Below are positions 7,111-15,576 of a DNA stretch of 64,000 nt, one piece after another; position 1 is the stretch's first letter; each line of letters begins with the position of its first letter. The notes under the pieces are model-generated. The model made no database searches, had not been told where the DNA came from, and saw only the letters and a list, made by a program, of their open reading frames with translations. Origin of the DNA: Oscillospiraceae bacterium. GTDB lineage: Bacteria > Bacillota > Clostridia > Oscillospirales > Ruminococcaceae. The translations under genes and the position numbers were made by a program. The stretch spans positions 1,240,001 through 1,304,000 of the forward strand of contig CP107208.1 in assembly GCA_025758045.1 (NCBI GenBank), given 5' to 3'.

Positions 7111-7836
7111 ATGATCGAACTGCACGCCGAAGCTCCCAAAATTATCGTCCCGTTGTTTGCCCGCACTCTGCCGGAGCTGACCGCCCAGGCCTCCGCTGCG
7201 CAGCGTGCCGACGCTGCTGACCTGGTGGAGCTGCGCCTGGACCCGCTGCCCCGGCAGGATTGGCCGACGGCTTTGGCTCAGGTGCGCGCCGCCATAACGA
7301 AACCGCTCATCGTGACCATCCGCACAGCGCGGGAGGGCGGTGAAGTCGACCTGACCCCCACCGAGTACGGCGAAGCCTGCCAGGCACTTTTGGCGCAGGG
7401 CAGTGCAGACGCACTGGACATTGAATGGCTGGCGGACAAGACCCTGACCGAGGAGCTGCGGGACGCCGCCCACCGGGCGGGTGTTTCGGCGCTGTTCAGC
7501 GAGCACCACTTTGGTTCCACGCCCGACACAGGCGTCATGACTGACGCACTGGTGGGCATGCTGGATCTGGGCGCAGACATCGCCAAGCTGGCCGTCATGC
7601 CCCGCAACCGCGCCGACGCCGCCCGCCTGCTGTTGGCTACGGCTCAGGCGGCCGTCCAGCGCCCGGGCAAAGCCCTTATTACTATGAGTATGGGCCGCGA
7701 CGGCGCCGTGACCCGCTACTGCGGCGGCGCGTTTGGCAGCGCGGCCACTTTTGGCACGCTGTCCGCCGCCAGCGCCCCCGGCCAGCCGCCGGTGACTCTG
7801 CTGAAAGAAAAGCTGATTTTAGGCGAAGATTTATGA
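7111..7836 (+). CDS. aroD: type I 3-dehydroquinate dehydratase
   Basis: Class I (Schiff-base) dehydroquinase of 241 residues, third step of the shikimate pathway, converting 3-dehydroquinate to 3-dehydroshikimate. Family landmarks appear in order: VELRLD, DIEW, SEHHF (catalytic His region), KLAVMP (Schiff-base Lys), MSMG, and GSAATFG near the end. AAAAGGAG precedes the ATG at 7111. Its TGA overlaps the ATG of the downstream lipoprotein gene by four bases, so the two are co-transcribed although their functions look unrelated. No other aro gene is in the window. Confidence 0.93.
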   Translation: MIELHAEAPKIIVPLFARTLPELTAQASAAQRADAADLVELRLDPLPRQDWPTALAQVRAAITKPLIVTIRTAREGGEVDLTPTEYGEACQALLAQGSADALDIEWLADKTLTEELRDAAHRAGVSALFSEHHFGSTPDTGVMTDALVGMLDLGADIAKLAVMPRNRADAARLLLATAQAAVQRPGKALITMSMGRDGAVTRYCGGAFGSAATFGTLSAASAPGQPPVTLLKEKLILGEDL

Positions 7837-8729
7837 AATACCGTGCATTTTTACCGGCTCTGGCCCTTCTTTTGCTGACGGCCTGCGGCAAAGCGGAGCT
7901 GACCGGCATCAGCCTACAGCCTGTCACCGTGCAGGCCGGGGAAACCGCCAAAGCCGCCGTGCAGTACGAGACCGCGGGCAAAGCTTCAGACACCGCGATC
8001 CAAACTGCGGTGGATGCCAATCACTGGACCTGGCAGACCGGGGACGAGAACATTGCCACCGTGAACAGCCAGGGCGTCGTCACTGGGCTGCACGGCGGTG
8101 AGACCACCCTGACCCTGACGGACGCCAGCGGCGACCTGACCGCCAGCTGCACCGTGCAGGTGACCAACCCGCTGCGGGAGCTTATTCTAAACGACATTGT
8201 GCTGTACCTTGACGAGCGCACCGAGATCGTTTCGGATTATGACGGCACCGAGCGAATCTCCCATTATCCGTCCAGCCATGCCAGCATCCTCTGCCGCTTT
8301 GTGCCGGAGGATGCCACCGGCCGCGAGCCGGTGACCTACCAAATCGCGGATGAAAGCATCGCCAGGCTGGACGGGCAGTGGCTAGTGCCGGTGGCCTACG
8401 GGACCACGACCCTGACCGCCACATGCAGTGGCAAGACGGCCACCGCCACGGTCACTGTGGTGCGCATCCCGGAGGAGATTCATCTAAACATTAAGGAGAT
8501 CCGGCTGAAGCCGGGGGAGACCGTCCAGCTTTCGGCGGAGTTTGAGCTGGCCGACGCAGACCTGTACACGGCCCTGCGCTGGACCACCGACACCCGGGGC
8601 GTTGCCACCGTAGACGAAAACGGCCTGGTAACCGCGGTCGGCCCCGGATACACCTACATCCGGGCGACCTCCACCCTGAGCGACTACCCGGAAGGGTATT
8701 GCGACGTCACGGTGGAGAACGGGGAATAA
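7833..8729 (+). CDS. lipoprotein with Big2 (bacterial Ig-like) repeats
   Basis: A 298-residue surface lipoprotein: a hydrophobic signal ends in the lipobox LLTAC, giving a lipid-modified Cys at about residue 18. The rest is a series of about three Ig-like repeats of the Big_2 type, recognised from the recurring pattern 'I.L....V..G....' followed by 'IATVNSQGVVTG' or 'VATVDENGLVTAVG'. Such domains usually serve as stalks or carbohydrate/protein contacts; no catalytic domain is present. Translation is coupled to aroD through an ATGA overlap. It ends at a clear terminator. Confidence 0.85.
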   Translation: MKYRAFLPALALLLLTACGKAELTGISLQPVTVQAGETAKAAVQYETAGKASDTAIQTAVDANHWTWQTGDENIATVNSQGVVTGLHGGETTLTLTDASGDLTASCTVQVTNPLRELILNDIVLYLDERTEIVSDYDGTERISHYPSSHASILCRFVPEDATGREPVTYQIADESIARLDGQWLVPVAYGTTTLTATCSGKTATATVTVVRIPEEIHLNIKEIRLKPGETVQLSAEFELADADLYTALRWTTDTRGVATVDENGLVTAVGPGYTYIRATSTLSDYPEGYCDVTVENGE

Positions 8730-8736
8730 TATTGAT

Positions 8737-8777
8737 AAAAAGGGGGCTGCACCACACCCGGTGCATCTCCCTTTTTT
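8737..8777 (+). terminator. terminator after the Big2 lipoprotein gene
   Basis: AAAAAGGG...TGCACC pairs with GGTGCA...CCCTTTTTT; a run of six T follows the stem on the plus strand. Confidence 0.85.
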
Positions 8778-8849
8778 ATGTATGAGTATTTACTAAAACT
8801 GTAAGCATCGAAGTTCCTGTTGCTAATTATAAAAAAGCACACGCTAAAA

Positions 8850-8865
8850 TGTTCCATGTGGAACA
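8850..8865. other. parS-like site 1 (TGTTCCATGTGGAACA)
   Basis: Differs from the perfect palindrome TGTTCCACGTGGAACA found at 15531 and 17233 by one base in the centre. ParB/Spo0J binds such 16-bp sites. It is intergenic, upstream of the restriction-modification gene and about 16 kb from dnaA. Confidence 0.75.
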
Positions 8866-8895
8866 TTTTGCGGCCCACTTTTCTATTAAACATAA

Positions 8896-8924
8896 TTGCC
8901 GTAAACTAGGCTTTATGTTATGAT
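8896..8924 (+). promoter_or_regulatory. promoter of the MmeI-like gene
   Basis: TTGCCG (8896-8901) and TATGAT (8919-8924), 17-nt spacer, about 25 bases before the GAGGTG ribosome site. Confidence 0.65.
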
Positions 8925-8956
8925 AAAGATAACTTTCATGTTATGAGGTGACCGCT

Positions 8957-11758
8957 ATGACCGCTGCGCAGCAACAACAAGCCGCAAAGAATTTTGCCGC
9001 CTACTGGAAAGGCAAAGGCTACGAAAAAGGGGAAAGTCAATCCTTTTGGCTTTCTCTCTTGCGTGATGTCTATGGCGTGGAACAGCCGGAACAGTTCATT
9101 ACATTTGAGGAACAGGTTCACCTCGACCACACCAGCTTTATCGATGGCGCGATTCCGTCCACCAAAGTGCTGATTGAGCAAAAGGGCCTTGGCAAAGACC
9201 TGAACAAGCCCATCAAGCAATCAGACGGCACGATGCTGACGCCGTTCCAACAGGCAAAGCGTTATATCACAGAATTGCCTCTTTCCCAGCACCCGCGTTG
9301 GGTCGTGACCTGCAATTTCGCGCAGTTCTATGTCTATGATATGGAGCGCCCCGGTGGCGAGCCGGAAATTATCGAGCTGGAAAACCTCGAAAAAGAATAC
9401 TATCGTCTGCAATTTCTGGTGGACACCGGCAGCGAACACCTCAAGCGTGAGATGGAAGTTTCCATTGCCGCTGGTGAAATTGTAGGGCTTCTGTATGACG
9501 CACTATACAAACAATATGCAAATCCGCAGGCCGAACAATCGCTGAAAAGTCTGAACAAGCTGTGTGTGCGGCTGGTGTTCTGCCTGTACGCCGAGGACGC
9601 GGGGATTTTTGGTCGGCACGGTATGTTCCACGATTATCTGGCTGCGTTCGACACGCGCGGTATGCGCAAGGCGTTGGTGGAACTGTTTCGCGTGCTGGAC
9701 ACCAAGCCGCAAGACCGCGACCCCTATCTGCAGGACGATAACCCGGAGTTGGCCGCGTTCCCTTATGTCAACGGCGGCTTGTTCAGTGATGAAAATATAG
9801 AGATACCGCCCTTTACCGATGAAATCCGCAATTTGCTGCTGAACAAAGCCAGCGAGGATTTCAACTGGGCGGAAATCAGCCCCACGATTTTCGGCGCGGT
9901 GTTTGAAAGCACCCTGAACCCGGAAACGCGCCGCAGCGGCGGCATGCACTATACCAGCATTGAAAATATCCACAAGGTCATTGACCCGCTGTTCTTGGAC
10001 GAACTGAAGAACGAACTTGACGAAATCAGCACCATCCCGGTAGAACGCACAAAGAAAGCGAAACTGCGGGCCTTTCAGCACAAGCTGGCGTCACTGACGT
10101 TCTTAGACCCGGCATGCGGCAGCGGCAACTTTTTAACAGAAACGTATTTGAGCCTGCGCCGCCTGGAAAACAAGATTTTGCTGGAACTCTCCCACGGTCA
10201 GGTTACGATGTACTCCGCCAGCGAAAGCCCGATACAGGTTTCTATCAGCCAGTTTTACGGCATCGAGATCAATGACTTTGCCGTGACGGTTGCAAAAACT
10301 GCACTTTGGATTGCCGAAAGCCAGATGATGAAAGAGACGGAGAAAATTCTGCTCGTCCCGCTGGAATTTCTGCCGCTGAAAACGAACGCATTCATCGTAG
10401 AGGGCAACGCCCTGCAGGTGGATTGGGAGAGCGTGGTGCCCAAGGATAAGCTGAATTATATAATGGGAAACCCGCCGTTTGTGGGGGCGTCGTACTGCTC
10501 TGCTTCACAAAAACAAGACGTATCCAGCCTATACGGAAAGATAAAACTTTCTAATAGCCTTGATTATGTTGCTGGTTGGTATTATAAGGCTTGTGACATG
10601 ATTAAGGGGACTCCTATTTGTTGTGCATTCGTATCTACAAACAGCATCACCCAAGGAGAGCAAGTTGCTCCTATCTGGGGGACGCTTATAGAAAGATTCA
10701 ACATTGAAATCGATTTTGCATATAAAACCTTCATTTGGGAAAGCGAAGCATCCTCAAAAGCTCATGTTCATGTTGTTATCATTGGCTTTTCAATAAAGAA
10801 CTCCAAAAGCAAAAGTAAAATCGTGTATGATAATGGATTGACAGGCGAATATGAAAACATAAACCCTTATTTGATTGATGCTCCTAATGTATTTATCGAA
10901 AGTCGTGCTACTAATCTGTGTAAAATGCCTCGTATCATTCATGGCAGTAAGCCGAGTGATGGCGGAAATTTGATTTTATCGAGAGAGGAAAAAGATTTTC
11001 TAATTAAGTCTGAACCTCTGGCAGAAAAATATATTCGGAAATACTCTGGCGGTGTCGATTTTCTTCGGAATCAAGAACGATATTGCTTATGGTTAGTTGG
11101 TGCTAGTCCGAGTGATTTAGCAAAGATGCCCTTAGTTAGAAAAAGAGTAGAAGCAGTACGGCAATCACGACTATCAAGTTCCGCAAAAGCTACTGTGCAA
11201 AAGGCTGATACCCCAACCTTATTTTTTACAATAACTCAACCTCAAACTGGTATGATGTTGGTCGGTCCGCAGGTTTCGTCTGGAAAACGGAAGTATATTC
11301 CTTTCGGATTTTATTCGCACGAAATCATTGCAAGCGACAAACTTCTAATAATGCCTGATTCTAATTTGTTTATTTTCGGCATTATGATGTCTAACTGCCA
11401 TAACGCTTGGGTTCGGGCATTTGCTGGAAGATTAAAGTCTGATTTTACATATTCTGTTAATATTGTCTACAACAACTTCCCGTGGCCTGCACCAACCGAA
11501 CAGCAAAAAGCCAAAATCGAACAAACCGCACAAGCGATTCTGGACGCACGCGCTCTTTACCCGGACAGCAGCCTTGCCGACCTGTATGATGAATTGACCA
11601 TGCCGCCGGAACTCCGCAAAGCCCATCAAGCCAACGACCGCGCCGTTATGGACGCTTACGGATTCATAAAAGGAACTGCCGCAAGAACCAGCGAAAGCGC
11701 CTGTGTTGCTGAGTTAATGAAACTCTACCAGCAAAAAGTATCGGAACTGGAGAAATAG
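8957..11758 (+). CDS. MmeI-like type IIL restriction-modification enzyme
   Basis: One 933-residue chain that should both cleave and methylate DNA. Order of domains: N-terminal nuclease with D63...E74-x-K76 (PD-(D/E)XK-type spacing like MmeI), a helical spacer (~180-330), an adenine-specific gamma-class methyltransferase with SAM motif DPACGSGNF (D384) and catalytic NPPF (505-508), a target-recognition region (~510-840), and a C-terminal domain starting NNFPWPAP. Length matches MmeI (919 aa). The start is the ATG at 8957, six bases after GAGGTG. The specificity region is clearly richer in A+T than the flanks, as if exchanged by recombination. In this family one strand is methylated for both host protection and modification, so no partner gene is needed; none is present. 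Confidence 0.88.
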   Translation: MTAAQQQQAAKNFAAYWKGKGYEKGESQSFWLSLLRDVYGVEQPEQFITFEEQVHLDHTSFIDGAIPSTKVLIEQKGLGKDLNKPIKQSDGTMLTPFQQAKRYITELPLSQHPRWVVTCNFAQFYVYDMERPGGEPEIIELENLEKEYYRLQFLVDTGSEHLKREMEVSIAAGEIVGLLYDALYKQYANPQAEQSLKSLNKLCVRLVFCLYAEDAGIFGRHGMFHDYLAAFDTRGMRKALVELFRVLDTKPQDRDPYLQDDNPELAAFPYVNGGLFSDENIEIPPFTDEIRNLLLNKASEDFNWAEISPTIFGAVFESTLNPETRRSGGMHYTSIENIHKVIDPLFLDELKNELDEISTIPVERTKKAKLRAFQHKLASLTFLDPACGSGNFLTETYLSLRRLENKILLELSHGQVTMYSASESPIQVSISQFYGIEINDFAVTVAKTALWIAESQMMKETEKILLVPLEFLPLKTNAFIVEGNALQVDWESVVPKDKLNYIMGNPPFVGASYCSASQKQDVSSLYGKIKLSNSLDYVAGWYYKACDMIKGTPICCAFVSTNSITQGEQVAPIWGTLIERFNIEIDFAYKTFIWESEASSKAHVHVVIIGFSIKNSKSKSKIVYDNGLTGEYENINPYLIDAPNVFIESRATNLCKMPRIIHGSKPSDGGNLILSREEKDFLIKSEPLAEKYIRKYSGGVDFLRNQERYCLWLVGASPSDLAKMPLVRKRVEAVRQSRLSSSAKATVQKADTPTLFFTITQPQTGMMLVGPQVSSGKRKYIPFGFYSHEIIASDKLLIMPDSNLFIFGIMMSNCHNAWVRAFAGRLKSDFTYSVNIVYNNFPWPAPTEQQKAKIEQTAQAILDARALYPDSSLADLYDELTMPPELRKAHQANDRAVMDAYGFIKGTAARTSESACVAELMKLYQQKVSELEK

Positions 11759-11764
11759 TAGCAA

Positions 11765-11798
11765 AACACCCCTGAGTTATAGGCTCGGGGGTGTTTTT
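11765..11798 (+). terminator. terminator of the MmeI-like gene
   Basis: CACCCC.GAG pairs with CTC.GGGGTG followed by TTTTT, starting about seven bases after the stop codon. Confidence 0.85.
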
Positions 11799-11839
11799 AG
11801 GTGCAGGACGCGCACTTTCTATTCTTTGAAAGAGGCGGT

Positions 11840-11944
11840 GTGACCCGTACGGGAATCTCCCGCGCCTTAAAAACGCCCCACTGGGGCGTTTTTGCCCGCC
11901 GGACGTGCGGCGGGCGCAGGCTTTTCGATTCCCGTACAGGTCAC
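11840..11944. repeat. inverted copies of the tRNA-Glu 3' end around two hairpins
   Basis: GTGACCCGTACGGGAATC at 11840-11857 repeats the 3' end of the tRNA-Glu gene (12017 onward, same strand sense), and 11927-11944 is its inverted copy with one mismatch. Between them lie a perfect terminator-like hairpin (11869-11893, AAAAACGCCCC arms) and a GCCCGCCG hairpin. This looks like a scar of integration or excision at the tRNA gene. Confidence 0.7.
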
Positions 11945-11982
11945 CAGGTCCGAAGCCTATTAAGAAGTAACAACATAAAGAA

Positions 11983-12014
11983 AAAAGCTCTGCTTCCTAA
12001 GAAGCAGAGCTTTT
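11983..12014 (-). terminator. terminator of the tRNA-Met/tRNA-Glu transcript
   Basis: Fourteen-base arms AAAAGCTCTGCTTC / GAAGCAGAGCTTTT with a CTAA loop, directly after the tRNA-Glu CCA end. Confidence 0.9.
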
Positions 12015-12088
12015 GGTGACCCGTACGGGAATCGAACCCATGTTACAGCCGTGAAAGGGCCGTGTCTTAACCGCTTGACCAACGGGCC
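12014..12088 (-). tRNA. tRNA-Glu (TTC)
   Basis: Seventy-five bases with encoded CCA (12016-12014). Acceptor GGCCCGT, D-arm, anticodon loop CTTTCAC with anticodon TTC, and T-loop GGTTCGATTCC are all clear. Second gene of a two-tRNA transcript; duplicated 3' end sequences lie downstream. Confidence 0.97.
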
Positions 12089-12096
12089 TTATATAA

Positions 12097-12176
12097 TACA
12101 AGATTTCGCTAAAACAGCAAGCAACTTATCGGCTACTATTGCAACCGACCCCCAAGTATTTTAGCGAAACCTTGTA
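12097..12176. repeat. 18-bp inverted repeat filling the tRNA spacer
   Basis: TACAAGATTTCGCTAAAA (12097-12114) pairs with 12159-12176 with one mismatch. It occupies nearly the whole space between the two tRNAs and would fold as one long hairpin in the precursor. Confidence 0.75.
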
Positions 12177-12181
12177 TCATG

Positions 12182-12258
12182 TGGTAGCGGTAACTGGATT
12201 TGAACCGGTGACACTTCGGGTATGAACCGAATGCTCTAGCCAACTGAGCTATACCGCC
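12182..12258 (-). tRNA. tRNA-Met (CAT), elongator type
   Basis: Seventy-seven bases including encoded CCA (12184-12182). Acceptor GGCGGTA, anticodon loop TTCATAC (CAT), T-arm GGTTCAAATCC. The normal G1 pairing and anticodon stem TTCGG/CCGAA fit an elongator methionine tRNA rather than initiator. Confidence 0.95.
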
Positions 12259-12292
12259 ACATTTGTTGAGGTGCACTCGAAAGTGCTTTATT

Positions 12293-12321
12293 ATTATACG
12301 AAAAAGCGGGGTCCATGTCAA
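12293..12321 (-). promoter_or_regulatory. promoter of the tRNA-Met/tRNA-Glu transcript
   Basis: Perfect TTGACA (12321-12316) and TATAAT (12298-12293) with a 17-nt spacer. Confidence 0.9.
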
Positions 12322-12352
12322 GTATTTTTCCCGACTTTTTTGAAAAAATACC

Positions 12353-12386
12353 AAAAAAATTCCCGCATTGCGGCTGCAGTGCGGGA
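12353..12386 (-). terminator. terminator of serS
   Basis: CCCGCACTGC / GCAATGCGGG arms followed by a T-rich tract on the minus strand. Confidence 0.8.
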
Positions 12387-12405
12387 ATAAGCGCTTGTTA
12401 CAAAA

Positions 12406-13713
12406 TTACTTCTTGTTGGGGACCAGCACAGCCTTGCCGCCCATGTAGGGCTGCAGGACTTCGGGGATGGTCACAGTGCCATCGGCCTGCAGATGGTTCT
12501 CCAGGAAGGCGATCAGCATACGCGGCGGGGCCACGCAGGTATTGTTCAGGGTATGGGCCAGCTGGGTCTTGCCGTTCTCATCCTTATAGCGGATGTGCAG
12601 GCGGCGGGCCTGGGCGTCGCCCAGATTGGAGCAGCTGCAAACCTCAAAGTATTTCTGCTGGCGGGGGCTCCAGGCCTCGATGTCGCAGCTCTTGACCTTC
12701 AGGTCAGCCAGGTCTCCGGAGCAGCACTCCAGCTGACGGACGGGGATCTCCATAGAGCGGAACAGTTCAACAGAGTTCTTCCACAGCTTGTCGTACCAGG
12801 TCATGCTGTCCTCGGGTTTGCAGACAACGATCATCTCCTGCTTCTCAAACTGGTGGATACGGTAGATGCCGCGCTCCTCAATGCCGTGGGCGCCCTTTTC
12901 TTTACGGAAGCAGGGGCTGTAGCTGGTCAGGGTCAGGGGCAGCTTCTCGCCATCAATGGTCTGGTCGATGAAACGGCCGATCATGGTATGCTCAGAGGTA
13001 CCGATCAGGTACAGATCCTCGCCCTCAATCTTGTACATCATGGCATCCATCTCGGGGAAGGACATAACGCCCTTGACCACATCGCCGTGCATCATGAACG
13101 GGGGGATGACGTAGGTGAAGCCCTTGTTGATCATGAAGTCGCGGGCGTAGGCCAGCACAGCTTCGTGCAGGCGGGCGATGTCGCCCAGCAGGTAGTAGAA
13201 GCCGTTGCCGGAAACGCGGCCGGCGGCATCCAGATCGATACCTTCAAAGCTCTCCATGATGTCCACATGGTAGGGGATGGGGTAATCGGGCACAACAGGC
13301 TCGCCGAAGCGCTGGACCTCGACGTTGCAGCTGTCATCGGGGCCGATGGGCACGCTGGGGTCGATCATCTGGGGGATCGTGTACATGATCTCCTGGATTT
13401 TGGCCTGCAGCTCGGTCTCTTTGGCCTCCAGCTCTTTCAAGCGGTCAGCCTGAGCGGTGACCTGCTTCTTGATTTCCTCGGCCTCGGCTGCCTTGCTGGG
13501 GTCCTTCTTGGCCTGACCCATCAGAGCACCGATCTGCTTGGACAGCTTGTTGCGGTTGGCGCGCAGGTCGCTGGCCTCGCCGATGGCAGCGCGGTACTCG
13601 GCATCCAGCTTGATGACCTCGTCGACCAGGGGCAGCTTGGCATCCTGAAACTTTTTGCGGATGTTTTCCTTGACTGCCTCCGGATTTTCACGGACAAAAC
13701 GAATGTCTAACAT
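12406..13713 (-). CDS. serS: serine--tRNA ligase
   Basis: Class II aminoacyl-tRNA synthetase of 435 residues, which charges tRNA-Ser (and tRNA-Sec when present). The N-terminal ~110 residues form the long antiparallel coiled-coil arm; class II motif 2 is visible as FRKEKGAHG...RIHQFEKQE, and motif 3 as an MLIAFLENHLQ-type ending with a GMLI-like context. Full length and normal. It sits downstream of parB on the same strand, separated by 48 bases holding an A+T hairpin (13732-13752), so it may be partly co-transcribed with the parAB cluster. Confidence 0.97.
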   Translation of the reverse strand: MLDIRFVRENPEAVKENIRKKFQDAKLPLVDEVIKLDAEYRAAIGEASDLRANRNKLSKQIGALMGQAKKDPSKAAEAEEIKKQVTAQADRLKELEAKETELQAKIQEIMYTIPQMIDPSVPIGPDDSCNVEVQRFGEPVVPDYPIPYHVDIMESFEGIDLDAAGRVSGNGFYYLLGDIARLHEAVLAYARDFMINKGFTYVIPPFMMHGDVVKGVMSFPEMDAMMYKIEGEDLYLIGTSEHTMIGRFIDQTIDGEKLPLTLTSYSPCFRKEKGAHGIEERGIYRIHQFEKQEMIVVCKPEDSMTWYDKLWKNSVELFRSMEIPVRQLECCSGDLADLKVKSCDIEAWSPRQQKYFEVCSCSNLGDAQARRLHIRYKDENGKTQLAHTLNNTCVAPPRMLIAFLENHLQADGTVTIPEVLQPYMGGKAVLVPNKK

Positions 13714-13761
13714 GATGATTCTCCTCTATATTTTTCTATACTTTATAGAAAACCAGGTTGA

Positions 13762-14649
13762 TTATTCGGCCTCCGGGTCGTAATGGCCCAGCAGATCGGC
13801 GAACTTTTGCAGCATTTCATCGCTGTAAAAGTCGATCTTCAGCGAGCCTTTGCCATCTTTGTATTCCACGTGGACCTCACTGCCGGTCACTTCTTTTAGG
13901 GCAGCTTCGATCTCCACCGCGCGCTTGGGGCGGTTGAAGGGGTCTGGCTTTGGTTTGGGCGGTTTGGCAGGCTTGGCCAGCTTTTTGCAAAGGGCTTCGG
14001 TCTGGCGGACGTTCAGCCCGTTGGCCTCGATTTCCTCGGCCGCCTGCTGCATCAGCTCCTGTGTGGGCAGGCCCAGCAGCACTTTGGCGTGCCCGGCACT
14101 TAAAATGCCCTCACTGACTTTATGGCGGACCTCCTGCGGCAACGCCAGCAGGCGCAGGCTGTTGGTGACGGAGCTGCGGCTTTTACCCAGCTTTTTGGCG
14201 GCCGTTTCCTGCGTCAGGCCGTACTTTTCAATCAGCTGGTGGCAGCCCTCGGCTACCTCGATGGGATTCAGGTCCTCGCGCTGCAGGTTTTCGATCAGCG
14301 CCAGGGCTGCGGCTTGTTCGTCCGATACATCCTTGATGATGACCGGCACCTCATCCAGCCCGGCCAGCCGGGCGGCACGCCAGCGGCGCTCGCCCGCAAT
14401 GATGATGTAGCCAGTGCCCAGCTTTTTGGGGCGTACAGCAATGGGCTGCAGCAGGCCGTTTTCGGTAATGCTGTCGGCCAGCTGGTTCAGCGCATCGTCG
14501 TCGAACTGCTTGCGGGGCTGCGCGGGGTCTGGTTCGATCTCCCGCAGCGGCAGGGTAGAGGCAGCCGCATCATCCGATGAGGTCTCGGGCAGGTCGGCAA
14601 ACAGCAGATCAAGGCCTTTGCCTAAGCCGCCCATTTTCTTTTTTGCCAT
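13762..14649 (-). CDS. parB: chromosome-partitioning protein ParB/Spo0J
   Basis: 295 residues. The N-terminal MGGLGKGLDLLFAD start is a typical ParA-interaction segment; the CTP-binding/ParB-type domain contains the GERRWRAA motif (box II) near residue 87, followed by ENLQRED and a helix-turn-helix around KLGKSRSSVTN; the C-terminal dimerisation domain ends the protein. ParB loads at parS sites as a CTP-switched clamp and recruits SMC. Its own coding sequence carries an 11-bp half-conserved parS core (TTCCACGTGGA, 13864-13874). The gene is four bases after parA. Confidence 0.97.
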   Translation of the reverse strand: MAKKKMGGLGKGLDLLFADLPETSSDDAAASTLPLREIEPDPAQPRKQFDDDALNQLADSITENGLLQPIAVRPKKLGTGYIIIAGERRWRAARLAGLDEVPVIIKDVSDEQAAALALIENLQREDLNPIEVAEGCHQLIEKYGLTQETAAKKLGKSRSSVTNSLRLLALPQEVRHKVSEGILSAGHAKVLLGLPTQELMQQAAEEIEANGLNVRQTEALCKKLAKPAKPPKPKPDPFNRPKRAVEIEAALKEVTGSEVHVEYKDGKGSLKIDFYSDEMLQKFADLLGHYDPEAE

Positions 14650-14653
14650 CGGC

Positions 14654-15418
14654 TCACCTCTCGTTCTTGCTTAAAAATTCCCGTGCCAGTTCCATGTAAG
14701 CCTCGCAGCCTTTGCCGTTCGGCTCATAGAAATTGATGGGCATGCCGAAACTCGGTGCCTCAGACAGGCGCACCGAGCGGGGGATGACCGCCTTGAACAC
14801 CTTGTCCCCGTAGTACTTTTTGACCTGGGCCACCACCTGCATTGTCAGGTTCAGCCGGCCGGAGTACATGGTAAAGAGCACGCCCTCAATGTCCAGATAA
14901 CGGTTATACTTTTTTCGCACCATTTTTAAGGTGTTCATCAGCTCCGTCAGGCCTTCCAGCGCGTAGTATTCGCACTGCAGGGGGATCAGCACGGTATCGG
15001 CGGCGCACAGGCCGTTGATGGTCAGCAGATCCAGCGAAGGCGGGCAATCGATGAAAATATAATCGTACAGCGGCACAATGGGGGCCAGCACGCTACGCAG
15101 GCGCATCTCGCGCCGGGGCAGGTTGACCAGCGCCACAGCAGCGCCGGCCAATTGGGTGTTGGAGGGAAGCAGGTCGGCATTATACTCGGTCTTGACGATG
15201 GCGTTGCGCACATCGTCGTCCTCGATCAGGCAAGTATAAATGTCGGATTCCAGCTTGTTTTTGGCAATGCCGTAACCGCTGGAAGCGTTGCCCTGGGGGT
15301 CGAGGTCTACGACAAGGACCTTTTTGCCCAGTGCTGCCACGCAGGCGCTGAGGTTTACGGCGCTAGTGGTTTTGCCCACGCCGCCTTTCTGGTTTGCTAC
15401 TGCGATGACCTTTGCCAC
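14654..15418 (-). CDS. parA: chromosome-partitioning ATPase ParA/Soj
   Basis: 254-residue Walker-type ATPase with the deviant Walker A motif KGGVGKTT, a DLDPQG switch and the IFIDCPPSL Walker B region. It partners ParB in origin segregation and, by analogy to Soj, regulates DnaA. The start is a GTG at 15418 with GGAGGG seven bases upstream; an ATG at 15442 upstream overlaps that site. Spacing to parB is four bases, so the pair is one operon. The preceding 100 bases hold the parS palindrome that ends noc. Confidence 0.97.
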   Translation of the reverse strand: MAKVIAVANQKGGVGKTTSAVNLSACVAALGKKVLVVDLDPQGNASSGYGIAKNKLESDIYTCLIEDDDVRNAIVKTEYNADLLPSNTQLAGAAVALVNLPRREMRLRSVLAPIVPLYDYIFIDCPPSLDLLTINGLCAADTVLIPLQCEYYALEGLTELMNTLKMVRKKYNRYLDIEGVLFTMYSGRLNLTMQVVAQVKKYYGDKVFKAVIPRSVRLSEAPSFGMPINFYEPNGKGCEAYMELAREFLSKNER

Positions 15419-15520
15419 GCTTTTCCCTCCGTCTTTTTGCATTTTAAGACGGTTTTGTCCGTCTGGATTCTATTATAGCACAAGGAAACACTATAAAAAA
15501 GGGGTCAAACGCAAAAAATG

Positions 15521-15556
15521 CCCTGTAAAATGTTCCACGTGGAACATTTTACAGGG
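15521..15556. other. parS site 2 inside a 36-bp perfect palindrome, also a terminator
   Basis: The 16-bp site TGTTCCACGTGGAACA occupies 15531-15546. The symmetry continues outward for ten bases on each side (CCCTGTAAAA/TTTTACAGGG), so the whole 36 bp is self-complementary. On the minus strand it follows the noc stop by 20 bases and is followed by CATTTTTTGCG, as expected for an intrinsic terminator. Confidence 0.9.
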
Positions 15557-15576
15557 TTTTCTCTATTTTCAGTACT

